Shown piece after piece: positions 55,870 through 64,000 of a DNA stretch of 64,000 bases (positions are counted from its first letter, which is position 1; each line of letters opens with the position of its first letter). Below the pieces are notes generated by a model that made no database searches, was not told the DNA's origin, and worked only from the letters and a program-made list of their open reading frames with translations. The DNA is taken from assembly GCA_041399205.1 (NCBI GenBank), contig JAWKTK010000007.1, forward strand, positions 62,001 to 126,000, in the 5' to 3' direction. Origin of the DNA: JAGQOZ01 sp041399205 (GTDB lineage: Bacteria; Planctomycetota; Planctomycetia; Pirellulales; Pirellulaceae). Position numbers and translations under genes: made by a program.

Positions 55870-55894
55870 AAGCCCGTTCGACAAGAACGGGCTT
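55870..55894 (-). terminator. Intrinsic terminator of the small PEP-CTERM gene
   Basis: On the minus strand AAGCCCGTTC, five-base loop, GAACGGGCTT, followed by TTTCTTTTC: a 10-bp perfect stem with a T-tract, 32 bases after the stop of the gene at 55926. Confidence 0.9.
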
Positions 55895-55925
55895 GGAGAA
55901 ATCTAGAACTGCAGCTTAGTCGAGC

Positions 55926-56575
55926 TTACTTGTTGAAAAAGCGTCGCGACAATTTCTTGCCACCAACTACCAAGCCCAAGGCCAGGAAGCCGAACGCGAA
56001 CGCGGATGGTTCAGGTACAGCAGACGCAGAGACGGTGAACGATCTTCGAGTTGTCGGCACCAGTTCCTTTGTCGCGAACTGCCAAGAACAAATCGTCTCC
56101 CGCATTCAGACTGCCACCAGCCCACAACGAACCTTAATGTCACGGTGGTCTCGGCAAAAACGTCTCCTCCTGGTCCTGGAGGCGATGGGTAGTTCGATGT
56201 CGTAACCAATGGAACCATCGGAAGCATCAACAGCGGATTGCCAATCAGCAGTTCACCGTAAAATCCACCCGCAGTTGTATTGAATATTCTGTCGCCTTCG
56301 GAGAATCCTGGGTACGGCGGTGCCATCATCTCACCGTGGGCGTTGTACAACGGCGGAATGCTCTCGTTATTCAGCTGGACAATGCCGCTTACTGCAAACC
56401 GCAGCGAATCAGGACGAACTTAGATTCTGGCTCACAGTTACAGAAAACGGATTCGTGAATCCGGAAGTCTGGTAAATATCAGTTGCCGGTACAACAGCGT
56501 TCAACGGTTCAATTGCGGCGTTTGCACCGCAAGCAATCAAACCAACCACTAAGAGGCTCGCAAAAAGCGTTTCAT
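55926..56575 (-). CDS. Small PEP-CTERM protein (frameshifted)
   Basis: Exported protein of about 215 residues when repaired. ATG 56575 gives MKRFL, then after an early frame break SLLVVGLIACGANAAIEPLN, a signal peptide, and AVVPATDIYQTSGFTNPFSV. The middle part, readable in another frame, includes GEMMAPPYPGFSEGDRIFNT, TAGGFYGELLIGNPLLMLPM and VPLVTTSNYPSPPGPGGDVF. After another break it ends SASAVPEPSAFAFGFLALGL, VVGGKKLSRRFFNK, a PEP-CTERM tail (PEP, hydrophobic, basic) just before the stop at 55926. No domain is recognised in the middle. A strong terminator follows. Confidence 0.72.
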
Positions 56576-56690
56576 TGTTTGCTTCCAAGGAAGCAGTTCT
56601 AGGTGCAAATTTCTAGCCAGCCCTCAGTTTAACCGTGAGAAAGACTTTACAAGAGTACCGAACAGGAAAAGGAGAAAATATGCCGGTGAC

Positions 56691-59080
56691 TTACGGTGTG
56701 TCGGCAAAATCGGCATGTTCGATATAAACCCGCTGAAAAGACCGGCAGATGTCCATGATTTCTTCGATAATCTCGAACGCTTGGGTCGTTTCGGACTGTT
56801 TCAGCAGTTCGTTGCACAGCAAGGTCATTTCGGGAACGTTGCTGGCCGCCATCGAGCGTAAACGTTCCGTTACATTTCGTAGAGATTCATCAAACTCGTT
56901 GTCGACCGCTTCGACCAGCCGTTCGACGTTTTCGCCTAATTCCAAAGCGGCCTGTTTCGAACCCTTTGCGACGCCTCCATTCTCGCTGCCGACATTGAGC
57001 CACTTCGATGAGCCGCTCGACCAACTGCGGATCGAATTGAGTGCCCGAACAACGACGCAATTCCGCGAACGCATCCTCCGGTGGCATACCCTTACGGTAA
57101 ACTCGATCTGAAACCATGGCGTCATAGGCATCAGCCAGTGCAATGATGCGCGAAGCTAATGGGATTGCTTCGCCCGTTGGCAGGTCTTGGTTGTTCGCAC
57201 CATAGAATGCATGATGACAACGCACGATTTCGGATAGCTCGGGACACGAAAACGCCGCGGCCAGGATATCCACGCCGATGTCATCATGTTTTGACATGAT
57301 TTGCCATTCCTCTTTTGTCAAAGGGCCTGGCTTCAACAGGATCGAGTCGGGAACGCCGATCTTGCCAATATCGTGTAATAAAGCTGCCACTTCCAACACA
57401 TAGATTTCTCGGCGCCGACAACAGGCCTCGAGCCATGGCGTGATTGACAATTCTGAGACACGTTTACTATGCGCCGCAGTACCGGCGTCTCGATACGAAA
57501 GTGCCGAAAGCAGCGAGGCCACTGCAGCGTAGGGAATCCTGCTGTTTCCTTCGATCGCCGTTGCTTGATCGTCGGGCTTCTTGGTTCGCGAAATCTGGCT
57601 TTCGTCCACCACGATGTCATCCGGGACATCTTCAAAGTAGACCAATTGATTTCGGCCATTGCGTTTCGCCACATAGAGACAATTCTTGTCGGTTTGGTCC
57701 AACAATTCTTGTGGTTCTGCGGCCTGAGAAAATGCAGGATAGTCCCAGGCTGGCGGTGATCTTTGTGTTGTAGTCAGGGAAACTCCATCCGTTCCACTCG
57801 TTGCCGAATCTGCTCGCCTGTTCTTCTGCATCGCTGACGTTCATATCGGGAAGCAGGACGCAAAATTCTTCGCCACCGTAGCGACATGCTACTCGTTGCC
57901 ATCTACAGAATCGAGTAATACTTTCGCCACCGATCGCAGGACTTCGTCACCGGGCGCTGTGTCCGTAATCGTCGTTAATTGACTTGAAAAAGTCGATATC
58001 GATCATCAAACAGTGCAAGCCACTTTCATTTTCAACCGCGCTACTCCACAGCGACTCGAAGCGTTCAAAAAACGTGCGTCGATTGACGCAACCGGTCATG
58101 GGTCTCGGAGTGGCCAGGATTTGCAGTTCCTGGTTTTGCTCCTGAATCTGACGTCGTGCGATTCACGAAGGTCTTCCAGCATGCTCTGTAGTTCGATCTT
58201 CTTGGCTTCCAAATCTGTGATGTCATCGAAACTAGCCAACACGCCGCGACAAATTTCCATCCTCGCCCAAGATCGGTGACGAATTCACCAAGAACATGGC
58301 GTCTTTCGAATTCGGGTAGACAAGCCAATTCGCTTCCCCAACTGCATCACGGAGCACTTGCCCGATTGATCCCAGGAGCTTCACCGTTGTCGCCGTGTAC
58401 CTTCCAGGGTAATTCGTCGACCTTCTTGCCTACCAATGAATCGGCGTTGACCCCAAACCTTGGCACCAAACGAGCTATTCGCCAAAACAATACGATTGTC
58501 ATCGTCCAAGACTAACAGGCCTTCCGCCAGTGTATTCAGTGCCGAACGTACTCGATTGGGAACCGTCCTGGCAGGGTTCAGACATGACAAACTTCGGTCC
58601 AGGCATCAAATGTACAAGACGGTGAGAATTCCGGACGCAAAAATAGCAAACGTGATTGCGGAACCCCCGTCACTGCCTTGGGCAAAGTGGCGGAAGGCGT
58701 TTCTACTTGTCCCTGCTGCTGCGATCGATCCAATACGGGCAAGATGATTCGCCGCCCAGATGACACTTTTTGCGTCGGATCCCACAGTTGTTCGTGTCGC
58801 TCCGTGGCGGCATAGACTTGGCCGTTCCAACGACGCACAGCAGCGGACAAGACTTCGTCATTTCGATGGACAAGAATAGCCACTTGTCGAGCTACCAAAT
58901 CTTGTTTACCCGCTGCGCCAACACGGCAACGTTGGATGCCGCTTCAGCCAGCGATGTTACGATGCAGATGGATCGCCTTCATTGGGAAAAAACCCAACTT
59001 CGCGGCCAGCAGTATAAGCTGCCGTATGTCGTTACTATTAAGTTAACGGTGATCCTGGATGCCGGTGAAATCAACTGCAT
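56691..59080 (-). CDS. Membrane sensor protein with PAS, GGDEF and HD-GYP-like domains (many frameshifts)
   Basis: Cyclic-di-GMP-type signalling protein read across frames. From ATG 59080: MQLISPASRITVNLIVT, a probable first membrane segment, then a periplasmic sensor region (AEAASNVAVLAQ, DLVARQVAILVHRNDEVLSA, AVRRWNGQVYAATERHEQLW), then a second membrane segment at about 58640 (ITFAIFASGILTVLYIW). The PAS domain reads NRVRSALNTLAEGLLVLDDD, NRIVLANSSFG. The GGDEF domain shows CLMIDIDFFKSIND and RYGGEEFCVLLPD, so GGEEF is intact. The final HD-GYP-like domain has AAHSKRVSELS, EVAALLHDIGKIGVPDSILL, IVRCHHAFYGANNQDLPTGE and RIIALADAYDAMVSDRVYRK. The C-terminus is a helical tail (LRSMAASNVPEMTLLCNELL). 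Frame breaks number at least seven. The single-gene reading is inferred. Confidence 0.78.
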
Positions 59081-59347
59081 GGGGACGACAGGCCGATCGG
59101 TCAGGCAAGACCAAATGCTGGTAAAAAAGAATGGCAGGCGGCGACGAGCCTCCGAAAATATAGCCCGCAGAATCGCTCGTTCTGGGGTCGTGGCTCGTGG
59201 TTTCCACACCAGTTTTTCCAGACATGTTCCTTCTTAGCTCAATGTCCCCTCGCCAAGCGGGCACGGTGGATCAAGTCAGTGGAATCCGTTAGGATGCGAC
59301 CGGATTCTTCAAACAAACCAATTGAATCGTATTTTCGGAAGCTACAA

Positions 59348-60777
59348 ATGAAGCGAATATCCCGGTTCTTTGGCGTGATCTTCTTCTTCGGTCCTGACAT
59401 CGTTGGCAAACAGTGACTCTCCAACGTTATCTTTGTCATGGCCGACACCTGGCTATGGAGATCTCGGTTGCTACGGCCAACAACTCATTCTAGACTCCGC
59501 ATTTGGACCAAATGGCCAAAGACGGAATTCCGCTTCACCCAGTTTTACGCCGGTTGCACGGTTTGCGCATCGTCCAGATCGGTACTGATGACCGGCTTCC
59601 AGCATACATGGGGCACACACATGTTCGCGGGAACGCGGGTGCCGACATTTCCATTCAGTCTTTGCGTCCTGAAGATTACACACTAGCCGAACTCTTTCAC
59701 GACAGCGGTTACCGCACCGGCATGTTCGGCAAGTGGGGCCTAGGCGACGCAGTGCCTGGCAATACAGGCATGCCCAACGATCAAGGATTTGACGAATTCT
59801 ACGGTTACCTGAATCAAGTGCATGCTCACAACTATTACCCCGAATTCCTCTGGAAGAATCGAACTCGCAGTCCGCTCAACAACGTTGTGCAATCTGCCGG
59901 TTCTCGTTACGGCGGATTCGCTGGTGGCTTTGCAACGCAGCGCAATGATTACGCCCATGATTTGATTATGAACGAAGCGTTCCAATTCATTCGCCAAAAT
60001 CACGATCGCCCATTCTTCGCCTATATTCCAATCACGATCCCACATGCCAACAACGAAGGAACTCGTGGCACCGGAAATGGACAAGAGGTTCCTGATTACG
60101 GGATTTATGCTGACAAGGATTGGTCAGATCAGAACAAAGGACAAGCGGCCATGATTTCTCGTTTGGATCGAGACATGGGGCGACTGTTTGAACTACTGCA
60201 AGAGTTGGAGATTGACAACAAGACGATCGTCTTTTTCACTTCCGATAACGGCCCGCACAATGAAGGAGGTCACACGCCCAAGCTCTTTAATCCCAGCGGC
60301 CCGTTGAAGGGCATGAAGCGAGCACTTTATGAAGGAGGCATCCGAGTGCCAATGATTGTGCGTTGGCCAGGGCAAATTGGAGCGAATCAAGTTTCCGATC
60401 ACATCGCTTACTTTGGCGACATGATGGCCACCTGTGCCGAACTAGCCAATACACAATCGCACGAAAACACCGATTCCATCAGCTTCGTTCCTACTTTGCT
60501 TGCGCGCCCTCAAGACCAGCAACAACACCGATATTTGTATTGGGAATTCTACGAACAAGGCAGCAAACAAGCGGTTCGCAGTCAAAACTGGAAGGCCATT
60601 CGCCAGCCAATGCTTAGCGGAAAAACGGAACTTTACAATCTAGATTCCGATATTGGCGAAACGACCGACGTGGCGGAGCAGCACCCGGACATTGTTGCGA
60701 AGTTGGAAGCGATGATGGACGAAGCCCATGTGCCGCATCCCAACTGGAAAGTCCCAGCACCACGCGGCCGGCAGTAA
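59348..60777 (+). CDS. Sulfatase (arylsulfatase-like; N-terminal frameshifts)
   Basis: Exported type I sulfatase. ATG 59348 (MKRISRFFGVIFFF) gives a hydrophobic N-terminus. Across frames follow DSPNVIFVMAD, GYGDLGCYGQQLI, DQMAKDGI and FTQFYAGCTVCASSRSVLMT, and then the long frame from about 59600: HTHVRGNAGADISIQSLRPE, LAELFHDSGYRTGMFGKWGL, FFAYIPITIPHANNEG, VFFTSDNGPHNEGGHTPKLF (NDxGP-like metal site), GPLKGMKRALYEGGIRVPMI. The active-site block reads C-A-S-S-R, where the common motif is C-x-P-S-R. A C-to-T change or a read error could explain the Ser. Breaks are near 59416, 59450, 59500 and 59600. It would cleave sulfate esters of algal-type polysaccharides. It overlaps the next gene by one base (TAATG). 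Confidence 0.86.
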
Positions 60778-61902
60778 TGCGAAGACTGCACGTCTTGGTC
60801 CTGGAACCGTTTGGCGGTGGTAGCCACGCCAGCTTTTACGAAGGTTGGCAACGCTATTCAGCTCATCAGTTTCAAGTCCTCCATTTGCCAGCCGTGCACT
60901 GGAAATGGCGTTCTCGACATGCCGGACTTACGTTTGCATTACGCCTGGAAGAAGCTAATTTGGAATCGCCGCCAGATATTGTATTTTGCAGTGACATGCT
61001 GAATTTGGCGGAATGGAAAGGATTTGCTGGTTCCCAGCACGCCTCGCTACCGGCGATCGCGTACTTCCACGAGAATCAATTTACCTATCCCTTGTCTGCG
61101 GGCGAACAGCGAGACTACCACTTTGCCTACAACAACATCCTGACGGCCATTTGCGCCAACCAAGTCTGGTTCAATTCGGAATTCCATCGAAACGAGTTTG
61201 CTGATGCAGCCCAAACTTGGCTTCGCCGGATGCCCGATTTTTCTCACCAGGAACATTTCGCACAAGCGATACAAGACAGTCGAATTTGCTATCCCGGAAT
61301 CAATCCGTTGCCGACTACCGATTCAAGTTTGAAATCACGTCACCCGGTGATTGGCTGGGTTGCACGTTGGGAACATGACAAACGCCCGGACGTCTTCTTG
61401 CAAGCCCTGACGGAACTCCGCCGCCAGGGCCATGACTTCCAGTTGTGCCTGCTGGGCCAAGCGTTTCAACATCATCATCCGGCCTATGAGCGAATTCAAC
61501 AGGAATTTGCGAATCAGATTATCCACTGTGGCTATGCGTCGTCACCGGAAGAGTACTGGCAACGACTGTCCGATATGGACATTGTTGTTTCTACTGCCGA
61601 CCATGAATTCTTTGGCATTGGAATTCTTGAAGCGGTGGCGGCAGGAGCAATTCCTGTGGTGCCAAACCGCTTGTAGCCTATCGGAAGTTTTCGCAAAATT
61701 CGGAGCAAACGTGGTCGCCGCGTGTACCTACGATTCGGTCGATGACCTTGTGAACACGCTTGCTCGCCGGATTTCGCAACACCCCAAGAAGCCAATCGAT
61801 GTGACTCAACTACAAGCCAACGCGGTGCGGCAGTTTCACTGGCAACAGAGAGCTCGCCAATACGATCAACTCCTGGTCGAAGCTGTGGAAGCGGTTCGTT
61901 AG
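60777..61902 (+). CDS. DUF3524 / GT4-type glycosyltransferase, tRNA-queuosine mannosyltransferase-like (one frameshift)
   Basis: Protein of about 375 residues with an N-terminal DUF3524 domain (HVLVLEPFGGGSHASFYEGW, HLPAVHWKWRSRHAGLTFAL, DIVFCSDMLNLAEWKGF, AYFHENQFTYPL) and a C-terminal GT4-type domain (VIGWVARWEHDKRPDVFLQA, FQLCLLGQAF, GYASSPEEYWQRLSDMDIVV, STADHEFFGIGILEAVAAGA). This layout is that of GTDC1/QTMAN, the enzyme that adds mannose to queuosine in eukaryotic tRNA-Asp. The bacterial homologues are uncharacterised as far as I know. At about 61672 the frame changes, PVVPNRL then PEVFAKFGANVVAACTY in the shifted frame, giving the C-terminus to 61902. The start ATG 60777 overlaps the sulfatase stop, implying translational coupling. 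Confidence 0.84.
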
Positions 61903-61925
61903 TCTTGCCGATGGCTCGCTGGTGC

Positions 61926-64000
61926 TTACGATTCGGCTTCCACTTCGCTCCACAATTTTTCTAACCGTTGCGGCGAAACTTTGATCTTGGTCCCCAACGG
62001 CTGAGCAAACAGCGACACGCGAAATTCTTCCAGCGTCCAGCGGAATTCGCTCAATTTGGGACTGATTCGCTGCAGCTCTGCGTCGCGTGTGTGGCGTTGA
62101 TCCCAACGTTCGAAGAAACCTTGCACGTCACCGATCAAGCGTTCATCCTTCGCATGGCCGCCGCTGGTCAACTTATCAATACGGTAGACGATCCCCTGAA
62201 AATATCTCGGCAATTCTGCCAGCCATTCCCACGGTGTCGTGACCAAAAAACGTGGCCTGACCAATTCAGCCAACTGCCGCTCGACGTCAGCAGTACTGGC
62301 GGCAAAACGGCCGCTCTGAATTTGCTCTACGGCCAAACGAGCTTCATGGTAGGCGCTGAACAACTTCGGCAGCACCGCCGAAACGTCTTGCGTTGCCATG
62401 GCAATGCGTTCGACGGCATTCCGCTGAAAACGCTCCCAGTCGGCGTGCGTCAATGGCAATGGCTGGCTGTCTAAGAACGCTCGACGAGCAATCAGTTCGC
62501 GGATTTCATCCTTCAAAACGTCCGCCGGCATTAAACTGCTGGCGAACAAACTAAATCGTTCCCATTCCGGCAGCCAACGCAGTTGTGTCTTCAATGATTT
62601 GCGATGGGCGTGCGAAAATAGCTTCGTCAACGCTAGGCGCGTCTCGTGTTCGCGACGCACCGCCGAATCAAACACCACTTGTCGGCACGCTTCATTGCCA
62701 TCTTGCAATCCCGGATAAACGGTGATGGGAATGCCGTGCCGCAGAAGCTGTTCGCTTTCCGGGATGTCGCCGAAATCCCAGGTAACAATATCAACGCGAT
62801 CCCAATGGTCCAGTGAAACGGCCACATTGGATTTAATGTCCGCTTGTTTCAATTCTTGCCGAAGGTTGGGCAGCTCTCGACCGGCGGCGTGCTTCTGCCC
62901 ATCATGGCCCAAAACTTCGATATGGATTCTTAGATGCCGAGGAATCTTGTCGGACTGAAAATCGCTTGGCCGAATCGGCTCTTCCGCAATTTTCCCCAAT
63001 CGTTGACAAACTTCTTGCATGAAGTCACCTTGGCCGTAGACCAGCGAATCGGCAACTTTCTTGGCCGTATCCGGTGCAGGGACCAGATTTCTACGAATCG
63101 GCTTGGGCAAGGAGCGAATCAGCGCCAATACCTTTTCTTCCACCAGTCCGGGAACGAGCCATTCCAGGTCGGCTTCGGATACTTGGTTCACCACTTCCAC
63201 CGGCACGCTCACCGTTACTCCATCTTCGTCCGCGCCAGGCTGAAAGTTGTATTTCACAGGCAGTTCCATCTGGCCAATTCGCAGCAATTCGGGAAACTGC
63301 TGATGGTCTAAGTCGGTTGCATGAGAATGCACCAAGTCATCCACCGTGAAGGGGAACTGCTGTCGGTTCGCTGCCGATTTTTTTAGCCAACGATTCAGAT
63401 CAGCCAAATCACAAACGGTTTCCGGCAACTTGCGATCATACGCCGCAAACAGAGTGTATTCGTCCAGCAAGTATTCTCGTTTGCGAGTCTTGGCCGCTAA
63501 CTCGGCAATTTCCGCAATGACCTGCTGGTTCTGCTGATGCCATTTGGCATTGGTATGAATCTGGTTTTCCACAAGGCCGTGTTGAATAAAAAGTCGCCGA
63601 GATTCTTCTGGATCAATCTGGCGATAGCGAATTCGCCGCTTGGGCACCACCGGCAGTCCAAACAGGCTGAGCTTTTCATAAGCCATCGCGCTGGCCGCTT
63701 TACTGCTCCAATGAGGATCGCTGCAGGAACGCTTGATCAAATGTGCGGCGATGGGCTCGAGCCATTCCGGCTGGATTACCGCCACGTTGCGGCCATATCG
63801 CCGAGTGGTCTCTAACAGTTCTGCCGCGAAAATCCATTTGGGCTTCTTCGAAAAGACACCCGATCCAGGCCAAAGATGAAACTTAACGCCACCGGCACCG
63901 GTGTATTCGAAGTCACTGGTTCGCAACGCCACGCCGGAAAGCAAACCACTTAACAAGGACTGATGAATCAAGTTGTAATCATCTTTGCGAGCTGATTGCT
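61926..64000 (-). CDS. hrpA: ATP-dependent RNA helicase HrpA, C-terminal part (runs off the window)
   Basis: The visible 690 residues match the C-terminal half of HrpA-type DEAH-box helicases. At the window edge the frame is still open (QSARKDDYNLIHQSLLSGLL), which is the block just after the helicase-associated domain. GAGGVKFHLWPGSGVFSKKP and KPKWIFAAELLETTRRYGRN are the OB-fold region, WLEPIAAHLIKRSCSDPHWS follows, and the DUF3418 domain includes LPVVPKRRIRYRQIDPEESR, FIQHGLVE and PHLRIHIEV-like RHLRIHIEVLGHDG. The C-terminus ends PQRLEKLWSEVEAES. The helicase motifs themselves lie beyond 64000. HrpA helps rescue collided ribosomes in E. coli. No frame break is seen in this stretch. Confidence 0.92.
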   Translation of the reverse strand, partial: QSARKDDYNLIHQSLLSGLLSGVALRTSDFEYTGAGGVKFHLWPGSGVFSKKPKWIFAAELLETTRRYGRNVAVIQPEWLEPIAAHLIKRSCSDPHWSSKAASAMAYEKLSLFGLPVVPKRRIRYRQIDPEESRRLFIQHGLVENQIHTNAKWHQQNQQVIAEIAELAAKTRKREYLLDEYTLFAAYDRKLPETVCDLADLNRWLKKSAANRQQFPFTVDDLVHSHATDLDHQQFPELLRIGQMELPVKYNFQPGADEDGVTVSVPVEVVNQVSEADLEWLVPGLVEEKVLALIRSLPKPIRRNLVPAPDTAKKVADSLVYGQGDFMQEVCQRLGKIAEEPIRPSDFQSDKIPRHLRIHIEVLGHDGQKHAAGRELPNLRQELKQADIKSNVAVSLDHWDRVDIVTWDFGDIPESEQLLRHGIPITVYPGLQDGNEACRQVVFDSAVRREHETRLALTKLFSHAHRKSLKTQLRWLPEWERFSLFASSLMPADVLKDEIRELIARRAFLDSQPLPLTHADWERFQRNAVERIAMATQDVSAVLPKLFSAYHEARLAVEQIQSGRFAASTADVERQLAELVRPRFLVTTPWEWLAELPRYFQGIVYRIDKLTSGGHAKDERLIGDVQGFFERWDQRHTRDAELQRISPKLSEFRWTLEEFRVSLFAQPLGTKIKVSPQRLEKLWSEVEAES

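Overview
The window reads as chromosomal DNA of a planctomycete, most likely of the order Pirellulales. The evidence is the gene set: an SHD1-DUF1559 protein, a DUF1501 protein, exported proteins with LEPR-XLL-type N-termini, several PEP-CTERM proteins with dockerin-like calcium repeats, the Pirellula-type heme-binding domain fused to DUF6797, a CotH/lamin-tail protein and a sulfatase. Base composition looks close to half G+C. No phage, integrase, transposase, CRISPR array, rRNA or tRNA was recognised.

Layout. 0-3 kb: RND/MacA-type adaptor with EF-hands, then a MacB-type permease. 3-8 kb: SGNH-like membrane protein, LamG/dockerin/PEP-CTERM protein, secreted beta-propeller and a secreted unknown. 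8-16 kb: panB, a YyaL-type thioredoxin-fold protein, SHD1-DUF1559, a CAP/FG-GAP surface protein and a zinc-ribbon membrane protein. 15.7-24.7 kb: KDG-kinase-like PfkB, DUF1569, methyltransferase, APC permease, a paired M16 peptidase operon and a GNAT. 24.9-29.9 kb: a housekeeping block, SRP RNA-dnaX-ybaB-recR-rpoN. 30.2-39.6 kb: three large exported proteins (heme/DUF6797/LamG/propeller, Ycf48-like, CotH/lamin-tail). 40.2-41.4 kb: a compact three-gene DUF4160 / unknown / DUF2442-XRE module that looks like a toxin-antitoxin type cassette. 41.5-44.8 kb: five tandem copies of one small PEP-CTERM gene with a hairpin in every spacer. 45.1-56.6 kb: RlhA-like U32 protein, more LamG, FG-GAP and PEP-CTERM proteins, DUF1501, DUF3754 and PhyH. 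56.7-59.1 kb: a sensor-PAS-GGDEF-HD-GYP protein. 59.3-61.9 kb: a sulfatase overlapping a DUF3524 glycosyltransferase. 61.9 kb to the end: an HrpA-type helicase running off the window.

A general caution applies to reading frames. Many genes are broken by single-base gains or losses, often in short homopolymers, while the protein sequence continues cleanly in another frame. dnaX is a clear case and is expected to be essential. I therefore treat most breaks as probable consensus errors and give each gene one span with approximate break positions. The tandem array may be an exception, because real decay is plausible there.

Most non-housekeeping genes encode exported or surface proteins (Sec signals, PEP-CTERM or LEPR-XLL ends, LamG, FG-GAP, dockerin). 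This fits a polymer-degrading, particle-associated planctomycete. The strongest candidates for something undescribed are the five-copy PEP-CTERM array and the DUF4160 cassette beside it.
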